Source of the DNA: Helichrysum umbraculigerum
Taxonomy: Eukaryota > Streptophyta > Magnoliopsida > Asterales > Asteraceae
Length of the DNA: 64,000 bases
Reading direction: 5' to 3'
NCBI GenBank assembly: GCA_949592205.1
Contig: CATIUR010000001.1
Location: 236,982,750 to 237,046,749, forward strand
Every line of letters begins with the position of its first letter. The stretch's first letter is position 1. A model generated the notes under the pieces. It was not told where the DNA came from and made no database searches. It saw only the letters and a program-made list of their open reading frames with translations. A program made the translations under genes and the position numbers. This document shows, piece by piece, positions 35,160 to 46,740 of the stretch.

Positions 35160-35422
35160 TAACGCGATCCGGGAAACAGGTCAGGATCGCGTTCCCCAGT
35201 GAAAAAAATTCTGTAACCAAATTAGGCATACAAACGCGATCCGGAGAAGTGAGCGGGATCGCGTTCCCAAGAGAAAACGCACCTAAACACGAAATACACA
35301 CACAAACGCGATCCTGGAAAACGGCTGGGATCGCGTTCCCAAGCATAAAAAAAATCTGGGACAAAATAACACGTACGAACGCGATCCTGAGAACATGTTG
35401 GGATCGCGTTCCCAAGCAGAAA
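35160..35422. repeat. Four AACGCGATCC...GGATCGCGTT hairpins
   Basis: Hairpins of about 40 bp start at about 35161, 35233, 35307 and 35377. Each has AACGCGATCC, a variable loop of about 16 bp, then GGATCGCGTT. The open frames on both strands across this block are products of the repeats. Confidence 0.9.
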
Positions 35423-36727
35423 TCTGAGATTCAGAAAAATCATATTTTTTAGCCAATTTCAAACGCGCATAACTTTTTACTCTTTTAGAGTTAGACTCTA
35501 AAATTTTGCAGGCACGTCCACTATGCCAAAATGAAACTTTTCCTTTTTACACTTTTTCAATTTACATGTTTTACGAGAAAACGGACGTACGACTCATTTT
35601 TGACCATTTTCGACCATTTTGGTTGACACGCTATATTTCAAACGACTTGGTTTCTGACTTCCACCTTTTACCAACATGTTTCTATATACATTAGTGACGT
35701 GTGGACATAATCGTCACCTACAAACACTCATTCTACATTGTTTTGACACGTTGACCCGTTTAGGGGTCAAAATGGACAATTTCACCAATTTCATTCATAA
35801 TGACAACATTAACATTTCAATCCACCTCTTATCTATACTTATGACTTTCAGTCACTTTAAAAATTATCTTACACGTATCGCATCAAATTCTATACATTTT
35901 AACACTAAGTGGCCCATTTGGACACTTAAATGACCCGTTTGGGTTTACGACCATATAATCACCATTCCAACACCCAACCCACACTCCTCTGACTATTCCA
36001 AGTCAAACTAACCCACTTTCATCATATAATTTCAAATTTGACTTTTCACAACTTGTCATCGCACATTTAGACTCATTAACCGCTTTGACTTTCTTACTAC
36101 ACTATTAGTAATACAAAGATCATAATTCACCCTAATCATGATCAATGCTAAACATTTAGACTTCTAGTCACATTCCTCACTTCATAGCATGGCATAGCAT
36201 GGCAATTATCGAGTTTGACACAATTACATTCAACATTGACCTTTCGCAAGTCAATTGCACATATTCCACTTAATGCAACTATAACACTTTATTCAATAAT
36301 GTGTCTATATAATTTATCTCTAGTTCATTTAAAACCACACTCGATGCTAAACATCTCAATCAATATTCATAGTATCAATTTAACATATAATGATCATCAA
36401 GACTTCATAATCAGGGAATCATATTAGTTTGACTCAACTTACTTCACCACCAATCATATAATAGTCTAGTAAACAATTCAAGCTTATCGAGAAGTACCTG
36501 ATTCATGTAAGCCCACAATATTGAGGAATCATTGAGAATACCAATCAATTACTCATGTTCCTCCGTCTCTGCAATCAAAACAACAATCTTGCATCTTGAT
36601 AAGGTTAGTACCTATACTAATAACCAATTTCTCACACTACCACTAATCCCACACTCTGGAATGTTTGACTTGCCACAATATAAATTTGGGATTGAACACC
36701 TTGCAATGTTCAATTCACCCAAACTTA

Positions 36728-36740
36728 TGCTCTGATACCA
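36728..36740 (-). promoter_or_regulatory. Primer-binding site, initiator tRNA-Met
   Basis: TGGTATCAGAGCA on the minus strand, three bases inside the 5' LTR, as in the young LARD. Confidence 0.85.
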
Positions 36741-36743
36741 ACT

Positions 36744-39062
36744 TATAACACCCCAGAATTTATAACCGTTTTTTTTTTTTTTTTTTTATAAACAATTCGG
36801 AAGCGTTATCCCCTTTTTTTTTTAAATTATACCACATATGTAAATGTCAAATCATACTTTTACATCACAAACTATCAATAATAAGTTTTGCACTTTAAAC
36901 TAAGTTTTCAGGCTGGTATTATACAACAAAACGAGTTTTCACTAGCAAAAGATAATCAGAGTGCCCAGCTGTCAAACATTCCTTCAATCAAAGCCTCTTG
37001 CACAGATTCCATCCCAAAAACTTAACCTGCAAGAGTAATGTGGGGGATTAGCACGAAGCTAAGTGAATAGACTAGATCTAACAGTATAACTTAGCATAAC
37101 AGTCTGTTTACAACAATCAACTATAAACGCACAATCAACATATAGAGGATCGGTGGTCCTTGTGACGTCCACAGACCCGGGTGACGCACCAAGAACACTT
37201 ATAACCAACTGCAGGCCAATACAGTGGTATTACCGATAGCCCATTGCTATCTTTAGTCAACATGAAATCTAATTCACAACGAATGATCACCAATCACATG
37301 TTGACTAACCTATAGCAACTAAGCCCAATCGCAACTGACCTCTATTATTCCAACCTATCATGAAATAAACCACTAGCAATTAATCGGTCAATAAAATCAA
37401 TAAACATAAAACTACTAATAATTGGTGTAACCACAATGTCATCACCAATTTATCCTGTGAGAACCAGTCCACTCACCAAATACCATCAATCGCCCACTCA
37501 GTAGTCTAATATCACTGAGTCTTCTCCATATCTGGAATTACAAAAGAATGGCACAAGTTAGTCACTTGTTTCAATGTGAAATAACATCACATAAATGTAG
37601 TCAAAATCCAAACAACTCAATCAAGTAGTTTACAATACAATATTTAGTAATTATAACAACATAATTAAGTTATCCAAGTTACTAATTCAACACTCTCATG
37701 AAATTAATTACACTTGATTCAAGTATCCAACTTTTTAAATTATGACTTATAGTCATTTAACACAATTCAATCCAAGATTAATAATAACTTATTTCAAGAT
37801 TATTAGTTCATCATTACTAGCAATTTATGATCATAGAATCACATTATCATATTAATCCAAATCAATTATAGTTAACTAACATAAGTAAACCATCAACCCC
37901 ATATATTAAGAATTCACAATTTAGCTCATCCATTAATTCATTAATAACTCATATAACAATCTATTTTTATTATCAATCAAGGTAATTAACACCTAATCAT
38001 CACACTTTCACAAATTTCACTCGAATTACCATTCACTTAACTTGGTTAATTCATTATTAGGTTAGATTAAAGCTACTAACCCTTTTATTAGCACTTAGTA
38101 ATACTACTTCAACTAATATTACACTTTAGTTTATAATAATTACTATCAACCCATCAAAATCATCAAGTTTCCTATAAAACTCATGAACCCTAACTCAATC
38201 TTATAAGTTTTAGTTTGATTCAAGTTATTTAACATCATTAACAAGTATAACAACATCAATCTCATAAATATTAACCTCAATTTTCGGATTATAATCAATA
38301 ACCCATCAAAAATCATCAAAAACTTAAGAACCAAGATTAATTTACAAACTTAAGCTTGAATCTTGCTAGTAATCAACAAAAACAAGTTTAACTAACATCA
38401 ATTTCACATAATCAAAGCTTAATTTCGAATTATCACCAAGAACACTAAAACCCCCAAATTTCTAGGATTCAAGAAATCACGAAATTAACACATATAACAT
38501 AATTAAGATGATGCTAGAATGATTATTACATGTTATTGAAGCTTAACTAACATCAATTTACACTTTAGAAACCCTAATTTTGGATTTTGCTCAAGAACAT
38601 CAAAAAACCCAAATTCTAGGTTGAAGAACATGAAGAACACAAGATCATACCTTGTTTGTGATGATTAAGAAAGCTTGAATTCGAGTTTTGTAGCTCCAAT
38701 TTGATGATTTCATCAAGTTTTGGATTTAGGGTAAATGTGTGGGTGTATGTATGCATCGTACGTATGTATGTATTTGGGTGGAAATAAAAACCGATCCAAC
38801 ACATATAATATACCATTTAAGTGTTAGTTTTCATTCCCCGTATTTATTATTGTCTGGAACTTAAAAATCATTTTCGAGGAAAACTATTTTATTTTACCGT
38901 CACCTTGATTTAATTAAAACAATCAATATTTCACTAGCCACAATATTTCCTGAGGCTTATCGACCTATTAATTATAAAATCAAACACAATAACAATTTTA
39001 AATCGCATTTAAAATTTACAGAAAATACCTATTACTTCTAAGCCCAATTTGAGGATGTTACA
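36744..39062 (-). repeat. 5' LTR of the element in copy C
   Basis: Begins TATAACACCCC on the + strand and ends GAGGATGTTACA, about 2.3 kb. It is diverged from the LTR at 21997-24119 but shares its layout (AACATTCCT, TGCAAGA, GTGGGGGATTAGCA blocks). Confidence 0.85.
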
Positions 39063-39942
39063 ATAGTCCTCGTAAGTATTCGTCATTTACAGACCCTAGA
39101 TGTATATTGAGCATGATTATATTTTAAATTTCAGTTTTATTGCATCACATAACTCATTAAAAATACTAAATAATGTTGCAGCAACAAGAAGAAGTACCAG
39201 AAACAGATACGCCGAATGAGAAAAAAATGAAACTGTGACACCCGACAAATTAGGACTAGTGTTAGTTCCTAATCATTGTATTAATACATGTAATTAGTTA
39301 TGTTTAGGGCTAACTGTGTGTATCATTTTGTATATTTATATATATACACACGTACCCGATTTGTTTAAATCGTGCATTTTTTCATTTTCGGATGGATTCC
39401 GACACATAAATACGGACGTTGGTGAACGAAATATTAAATAGTTTGAAAATATTTAATGAACTCATAAGTTTCTAAATATTATGTTAATAATATTTAATAC
39501 ATTATTCGTATCGTATAAAGTAACCCGAACGCGACGAAAACGCGCAAAACGCGCCCGACAATCGAACGAAAACCGAAATATATTTTATAAATTTTAAAAT
39601 ATATTATTTCGAATAAAAATTTCATTTAAAATATCGTGTTTTATTTCGAAAACGAAAACGTTTAATTAAAACGTCACGCGACTTAGAAACCGTAACACGT
39701 ACATGCAAACCGAGACCGACACTTTAACAAAACATCTTTATAAAATGTTTCCAAGTATTTTTAGCAAATGCTTCAATTAAAAATATCGAATTTTAATCGT
39801 TACTTAAAACGCGTATATTAAACGTTTAACGTTTAAACGAACGACGAAACGAACTGGTAAACGAGCACTGTGCGTAACGTAGCTTTGGGAAATGATTTAA
39901 ACACCCACATGAGGGGTGGGGCCCACAAAAATCTGCAATCTT

Positions 39943-40875
39943 CAGTGGAGGATATTGACAAGTGCAGTATGTGCGAGCTCACAGGGCCTCCAAAATTTAA
40001 GGGCCCCAAATTTTACGAAATTTGTTATATATTAGTATATAGGTTCAATGTGGAAAAAAAACTATTGTGATACTTGAAGAATAAAAATAAAATCGTGCAC
40101 TTTCTAGAATAAAACATTTTGAAGAGAATCCAACTGATGAAGCGGATGTTTCGTTTTCTGCCGTGGAGTCATTTAAATTGAAATATTAATTTAGCATTGT
40201 TGATCTAACAATTGTTTCTCTTAAAATAAAAAGATTCGAACAATACATACCATATGACAAGACTTTTGATTTATTGTTTACTTCTAACAAGTTATGCTCC
40301 TTTGATGACAAGAGTCTTGGTTCGTATTGTAGTCATCTTAAAATAAAGCACTCACGACTAGTGGACAACCTGATATTGATGCAAATGAACTCTATGTGAA
40401 GTTAAAGTTGCTTAAAAATTTCTTGTCTTGTGCCTATATGAGACCTATTGATCTGAAACGAAACGATTGCTTTTCTAATTCGATTATTGCATATAAAGTA
40501 TTCTACCATAACTGTAGCAACCGTGGAAAATAAGTTTTTCAAAACTTAAGTTGTTGAAATTATATCTGCACTCTACAATGTCACAAAAGATGCTTAACGA
40601 ATTGACAATGATAGCAATTGATAATAATCCACTAGAGAGTATTGATTCAAAAGGTTTAATTTAAAATTTTGTTTTCAAGAATAGCTCTTTTTAATGAAGA
40701 ATGGATATGATTAGTTTTTTCGAATCGCTAGATAATGACTTTGTATTTTTGTATCTTTATATAATTCTCATAATATTAATGCATTTTTTTATATATTCTT
40801 TTGAAATTTTTTTGTCTAATTGGGGCCTCTTTTTTTATATCGCACGGGGCCTCCTAAATTCATTTGCCGGCCCTG
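39943..40875 (+). mobile_element. hAT relic nested in the solo LTR
   Basis: The 8-bp duplication GCAATCTT lies at 39935-39942 and 40876-40883. The right end is GCCGGCCCTG. Near 40500-40680 a decayed transposase C-terminus can be read across frames (TVATVENKFF, then STMSQKMLNELTMIAIDNNP), the ZMYM1-like hAT dimerisation region. Confidence 0.8.
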
Positions 40876-41070
40876 GCAATCTTGATTGGTCCCACACACC
40901 CATTCCCTCCCTTTCTTTGCTTGTTGACTACAACATCACCAAACACCCCACACCTCTTCATTCATCACTTCACTCTTTCACCACCTTCTCCATCCACTCT
41001 CTACCCCAATCTCTCTCTCTAAATTCAGTCAAAGAACCACCACCATCGTCACCTTCATCCACCAAAAACA

Positions 41071-42043
41071 TATAACACCCCTCTTTCAATACAATAATAT
41101 TCTATTATTTTACTCGGAAGCGTATAAATTTAAAACATATTTATATACTTTAAATTCGTCACTAAACCGTGACCCTGAAAACACTTGTGCATTTTCAAAA
41201 TTTGCAAAATCCTTCAAAATTTTTCATGCAAACGCGATCCGGAAAGGAAGTGCTGGATCGCGTTCACCTTTAGAAAATGTTCTGTCACCGTTTTATACTT
41301 GGAAACGCGATCCGGGAACTAGGGCTGGATCACGTTCGTTAGCAGAAATTCGACTATAACAAAATATAACTAAGGAACGCGATCCGGGCTAGGGTTTTCG
41401 GGATCGCGTTTGAGCTTGTTTCAGCTCAACATCAGACCTGCAAACACACAGCTCGAACCAAAACTTTTACATACCAAATTTGTTGATACCAAATCGATAT
41501 TACAAGAGTTCTAACAACATTCCAAACATCAATTGACTACCAAAATCAATTACTAACCTAACTTCAATATAATCGAGTTCATGAAACTAAAATCACAATA
41601 CTTACTCTTTGAAGAAGATGATGATAACAAGAAGAAGATATATTAGCAAGAATCACAGCTTCAATTTAAAGTATTTTGATATATGATTTCAGTTTTGATC
41701 TTGAGTTCTTGAAGTGAATAGTGAATTTGCAAGTGAGTAACTGAGATTTGGAAAATTAACACAAAAGAAGGTCGGCTCTCCTAATAAACCGACTCCAATA
41801 TTCGGGTATTTTATACCCGTCTTAAATTTATTGTCTGGAACCTAATTACAAATTGCGAGAAACTTATTTTATTCTACCTTCAACTATAGTAAATTAAAAC
41901 AAACAATCATTTACTATTCACAATAAGTCCTGGGACCTATTTATCTAAGTTTCTCACATAAACAATTAATATCGATAAATTTCTAATATAATTCAATAAT
42001 CAAATAAATTAGAAATTACCAGGCCACGGGAGAGGATGTTACA
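41071..42043 (-). mobile_element. Solo LTR of the LARD family with AACGCGATCC hairpins
   Basis: TATAACACCC to GAGGATGTTACA, flanked by AAACA at 41066-41070 and 42044-42048. At 973 bp it is much shorter than the other LTRs of the family. Confidence 0.85.
41229..41415. repeat. AACGCGATCC hairpin cassette in the solo LTR
   Basis: Three hairpins at about 41232, 41304 and 41376, each AACGCGATCC, a loop, then GGATCGCGTT (one arm mutated to GGATCACGTT). Confidence 0.85.
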
Positions 42044-42242
42044 AAACACCACCAAAAACTCATCATCTCACTCGGTTGCTTCAAGATAAAACGATCACGA
42101 GAACGCAAGTAACACTTGTATCTTTTCGGTTTCTCCATACGTGTTGTAAGAACTTTAACTCTCTTGGATTATGGTTATTTACATGTTATGTTGTTCATCT
42201 AACTTAGAAATGTCCAAATCAAAGATTAAAAATACGTTTTTG

Positions 42243-42244
<2 letters not shown>

Positions 42245-42320
<76 letters not shown>
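42245..42320. repeat. (AC)n(AT)n microsatellite
   Basis: About 16 AC then about 20 AT dinucleotides. The ORFs on both strands here are artefacts. Confidence 0.9.
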
Positions 42321-42322
<2 letters not shown>

Positions 42323-42864
42323 TAAATCTGTCCAGAAAATCAGTCTCAAGAGAAAAATCATATGAAATCGTATACATAAAAGAAATGCATGAAACCTATG
42401 CCAAATTATTCGTATGTTCGTTGGCTACAACTTTCGTGTTGAACACTTCCTCTAGAAATACACTGATTCTTACAGAAAATTCGATTTGTGGACATGGGTC
42501 AGTTTTGGCCGAAAATGGAACACGCTTGCTTCTCGATTTTATTTAGCTAACTAAACGACCTTTAAAATTCATGGAAAAATTAGGTAAACTACTAGAGATA
42601 TAGATGATTATGTGTGATTTTTGTCATAATTGTTTGTGGAGTAAAAGTGGGGGAAATCGGGACTTGAATCGGGATAAAAATCTGGAAAACACATATATAT
42701 GGGCTGTTTTGGTAAATCTTTAAAACCGAAACTTCGGGTTAACTCCGACACGAACCAATAATTTTCGTATGCTCTATGAACTAATCTAAGACCTGTGTAA
42801 AAGTTTCGGGTCAAACCGAAGTTGTTTGACCACGTTCCCGACACTTGGACCTCTAATCAGCCCC

Positions 42865-43142
42865 TTGTGTCGCTTTTGGCCCAATGCCATTGCGACACAA
42901 GCCATTATGTCGCAACAATTACCTATGTCGCAACCTGCGACACAATATTTATGTCGCAAACGATTCTGAATGTCACATATAGCGACACAAAGCTTTATGT
43001 CGCAAAACTTATTATTGTCGCATACTCCGACACAGCACCTCTATGTCACATTAAATTGTGAATGTCGCATGGTACGACACAAACCCTTGTGTCGCTAACT
43101 CATCAAATGTCGCAGAATGCGACACAAATCGTAGTGTCGCAA
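42865..43142. repeat. TGTCGCA/TGCGACACA interspersed hairpin array
   Basis: ATGTCGCA and its complement TGCGACACA alternate about every 12-28 bp, giving many possible hairpins. Spacers are not conserved. It lies inside the solo LTR. Confidence 0.85.
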
Positions 43143-43315
43143 TATCCCCAAATTTAAATCTCTGATGCGTTTTTATTAAAGCAAGATATACAGAAATAAA
43201 AAATTTCCGCGCTGACCTGTAAGCTCGACCCCAGCCAGGGGCTCTGCCCCTTGGACCCCGCCACCAGGGGCGCTGCCCCCGGACCCCCGTCTTTCAAAGC
43301 TTAAGAAAACTTATA

Positions 43316-43565
43316 CTCCCTCCGTCCCCAATCTATTGTCCAGTATTTCATTTTGGGATGTACCAAATTAATTGTCCACTTCCATAAATAGATAAGAATA
43401 AGGAGATAAAGTTCTTTTTTACCCCTAGTTTATATATGTAAGACAAAAAAGTAGGTAAAAAGTAGAGGGTAAAACTGTCATCTTACCAAAAAGTAAGAGA
43501 GGTGATTATATTTTCTTAAACTGCGTCTTTTTTGTCTAGGGACAATAAAATTGGGACAGAGGGAG
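43316..43565. mobile_element. Stowaway (Tc1/mariner) MITE
   Basis: Starts CTCCCTCCGTCCC and ends GGGACAGAGGGAG between TA dinucleotides (43314-43315, 43566-43567). 250 bp, the classic Stowaway structure. Confidence 0.9.
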
Positions 43566-43567
43566 TA

Positions 43568-44700
43568 ATTAGCTTCACATTAAGTGACGAATTTTCATAC
43601 CCTCGAATACTTATACGATACGACATCTAAACACACGAAATATACTTTATAAGTATAACGTAACAACATAATAATAATTACACTTTGGAATTATTATTAC
43701 AAAAACTCACCAACGGGCCGTACATGTTTTCAAAACACAATCAATCAAACCATATTATTTGGACATTACTAGTTGAATGGACAACTAGCATAGGTAATCT
43801 TTTGAAATACCTACTCATTATCATAACCTTGCGCGTTTAGGACGCCTGGCAGGTTACAGTCGTTTGGACGACATCATTTCCTTATTACTGCTTGATAGCA
43901 ACACTTCAGACTCAGGTGAGTCTCATAGCCCCGACTTTTTACTGTTTTTACTCCCGGGGTGAGAATACATGCTCCATTTTGTTTTACATGTGAACACACA
44001 AGTACTAAACATCGCTATATTCTGAGTTATTTGCTAATCATTTTAAAGTCCTCTACGATCATAGTTTGGTAATACTTTTATAGCGTGAATGTTAGTGTAT
44101 GGTACCATATGGGATTGACAATCCCCGTCCGGGTTAAAAGCCCTAACTGGTCAAACGGACGCATTATCATTTGTTCATACGAGTGTAGATTAGGCACTCG
44201 CAGGGAGGCACCCTCGATCGGGCACTTGATTGTGATCTCGACACCTCAGTTAAGCTCAGACTATGACCTCATGGCAGTAATATACACATTATTTGATTGG
44301 TTTCAAATCATTATATTAAATCTTGTGGTTCATACACTATATATTATCATTATACAAACCTGTGAGCTCACCAGCTTTTAGCTGACTTTTTAGCATGTAT
44401 TCTCAGGTTCCCAGCAATAGTAGGTCTGCTCTATCAGGATACTTAGCTCGAGTCGCATACAGACATCAGGAGATTCCCTTTCATTTCTACATTTTGTACA
44501 ATTAGATATGCCCTAGAATCTTTCACATTATGAAAATAAGCTTTTGTAATCTATTACAACATTGTAAAACTTTAATATTATCAATGTAAATTATAAACGA
44601 CGCACATAGAGTCGTTCATTATATCTTATGTGCTGTGATTACCGGATTAGTCGCGCCCCGACCCGATTCGCTTCCGCACAGTAAATTTAGGGGTGCGATA
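43568..44700. other. 3' part of the solo LTR
   Basis: No gene. The open frame at 44085-44381 has no recognisable domain. Confidence 0.5.
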
Positions 44701-46101
44701 GAAACAAATGCCGAGAAGGAGAAAACAATATCACTTCATGATTCAGATAACGAAGACGATGAAGAAAACATCGTAAATAGTAAGTTGAAACTTCAAAACT
44801 GTATTGGTTGTTAGTGATGTGTTTGTGTTGTTGTTAGGGTTTGTTGAACTTGAAAAACTATATTTAACATGATTAGGAACGTTTACCAATATATGTTCAT
44901 GATGCATCATATAATAACTGTTAAGTGAATCATTATGTCCTGTAAAAACAACATAACTATTTGGTGCATCATAGTTATAAAAACATTGAATCATAGGCAT
45001 AAAAGTTGTAAAAAATCATAAAAACAGTGTTGAATCATGCATAATATATTGATACTGCATCATGTCAAAAAAATAGACTAGTGAGTAACTATTTGATGAA
45101 TCATAGTTATAAAAACAGTGAATCATAGGCATTAAAATACTAAAAATATAGTGAAAACGGTGTTGACTGAATCATGCTTGTACTGATTATGCATCATGTA
45201 TGAAAATAGTCAAGTGAATCACAAAAAATATGAAGTAATTAATGACCTCAAATTTATGTTGTTTCATATACAATAACTCACTTTGAATTGTTACACTTTA
45301 ACATTTCCAAAAAAATACATGCATTACCTAATGAAGAAGGGAAACATGAAGATGTGAAACGTGTTCCATTTACATACAAAAATAACAACAAAAAATCGAT
45401 TGGTAGAAAGCGAAAAACAACAGGAGGAGAAGAAATATCAGCTACAAAAAAAGGGAAACAAGACGGAGGAAGGAAGAGGAAAGCAACAAAGATAAAGTGG
45501 AATGATGCATCACAGTTATAGAAAAAACAAAAGATGGATGAATTTAATGTCAAAACAATGCTCCTGGTTGACATATACTTGTTTGTTGATATTGTTATTG
45601 TAATGGATTATATTATGACTGATGTACATATGTTGACCTGGTACGTTACGGTAATATATATTTTAAAAACAGACTGCATCATTGTGTTAAAAAATGATGC
45701 ATCACAGTTATAGAAAAAACAAAAGATGGATGAATTAACATGTCAAAACAGTGCATGAAGTTAAACACCTTAAACTCATGTCAAAGCCCCAAAAAACCAT
45801 AACAAAGTGCAGAAAAAACATAAACATAAACAAACAAGTAAGAAATAATCACAAAAAAAGAAGTGCATCATCATATATAATAAGGTGCACCGTAGTTTTA
45901 AAAGACAATAAACCAACAAAAAGTACGAGTAATCTCTCACACAGATGAATAAAACACACCAACATAAAGTACTAGTCACCTCACACACGGATGAACAAAA
46001 CACGTCAACAGAAACGTATAAAAAATCCAGGGATCCCTAATAAGAGTCTAAAAACTTGAAAAACACAAACCCAACAAATTTCCTTGAATCAGAAACCAAC
46101 A

Positions 46102-46740
46102 TCACACATTGCTTGATACTGCAACATCCTTACTCTTCTTTTTCCCATTCCCACCACATCCCCTCGAGTTATGTCTATATCCCATACATTTTTTGCACTG
46201 ATTACCTAAACCCTTGTTCCTTGAATAATTCTTCACCTTAGTCTTTGCAATCTCAGCTTTAGACTTGTGTCTTTTGCAACCCTTATTCTTAGAAGGAGGA
46301 GGACACTTGACGGTAACATGAGTAGACTCTTTAACGCCAAGAAGAGAATGAATAACCTCATTTTTATTCAGCTTCTTAGGTACTGGAACATCAACTCTAG
46401 CTTTTTGAAGTAAACCACTCAGATCAGCCGGGTACTTAGCAAAAAGTTTAGAATCGTGCACTAACCGGTTTGCAGTTTCTTCAACAATCTGAAGCATCTC
46501 TCGCACAACAGCTTGTGGACCATAAACTTCTTCGGTGAATGTAGGAGCTCTTACAGACTTATCTGAAATCGCTTCAATAGTCCAACGATTCAACATGTAC
46601 TTCTTTGGGAGGTAAAGAACGCCATTCATTTTAAATACATAAAGAATGTGTCGGCACAACAACCCATAAAGACTCAAACCGCCTACAAGCACACTCTGCA
46701 AAAGCCTATGAAGCATTGAACACAACCTACAATAACAACA
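46102..46740 (-). pseudogene. MULE transposase C-terminus, copy C
   Basis: Aligns with the C-terminal 200 residues of the transposase at 62387-64000. It contains the second half of a SWIM zinc finger (LYGLLCRHILYVF), a conserved PKKYMLNRWTIEAISDK block, a REMLQIVEETANRLVHDS helix, a lysine-rich stretch and a C-x2-C-x4-H-x4-C knuckle (QCKKCMGYRHNSRGC). The first SWIM half (AECACRRFES) is in another frame, so a frameshift lies near 46672. The catalytic DDE region is absent. The C-terminal 60 residues are otherwise intact. Confidence 0.8.

Larger units (their letters stand above)
34816..39062 (-). mobile_element. LTR element of the LARD family in exon 1 of copy C
   Basis: Flanked by ATAGT at 34811-34815 and 39063-39067. 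The 5' LTR is 36744-39062. The interior 35005-36727 is homologous to 20015-21980 of the young LARD, and there is no coding sequence. At the left end the expected 3' LTR is missing. Instead about 180 bp of unrelated DNA starts TGTAACATCCTCCCCC and includes a tRNA-like GGATTCGAAC block. Confidence 0.8.
39234..44700 (+). mobile_element. Solo LTR (second family) in exon 2 of copy C
   Basis: It starts TGTGACACCCG and ends GGGGTGCGATA, with the 5-bp duplication GAAAC at 39229-39233 and 44701-44705. After removing the nested hAT (39943-40875) and solo LTR (41071-42043) it is about 3.5 kb. No coding domain and no second LTR are visible. It contains a GTCGCA hairpin array, a CCCCTTGGACCCC-type GC-rich block at 43225-43293 and a Stowaway MITE. 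Confidence 0.75.
34735..45521 (+). pseudogene. ULP1-like MULE gene, copy C: exon 1 and 2 remnants
   Basis: The exon 1 end is recovered by removing the LTR element: TTAAACAACATAGT (to 34815) joins CCTC at 39068-39071 before the donor GTAAGT, as in copy A (CACCTC|GTAAGT). Exon 2 starts at 39182 (CAACAAGAAGAAG, TRRS in frame as in copies A and B). It is cut at 39233 by a second LTR and resumes at 44706, ending before a donor at 44773. In-frame TGA and TAA codons are present. A lysine-rich stretch at 45288-45521 (KNNNKKSIGRKRKTTGG) may be the start of exon 3. The main domain and the protease are missing, deleted before the transposase remnant. No start ATG was identified. Confidence 0.65.

Noticed and set aside
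35005..35452. Frames of 73-136 codons on both strands with regular repeats
   Set aside because: Both strands are open because the AACGCGATCC hairpins are palindromic; no domain is present.
40701..41075. 124-codon frame on the + strand
   Set aside because: It crosses the hAT end, its target duplication and the solo-LTR border, so it cannot be one gene.
42865..43142. CRISPR-like or tRNA-like array
   Set aside because: Spacing is irregular, words alternate in orientation, and the block lies inside a solo LTR.
43198..43300. Organelle or rRNA insertion suggested by high GC
   Set aside because: The CCCCTTGGACCCC-type block looks like common plant LTR sequence; no rRNA or plastid gene could be recognised.
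45288..45574. Minus-strand frame of 98 codons
   Set aside because: It is antisense to the lysine-rich remnant of the ULP1-like gene C and has no recognisable domain.
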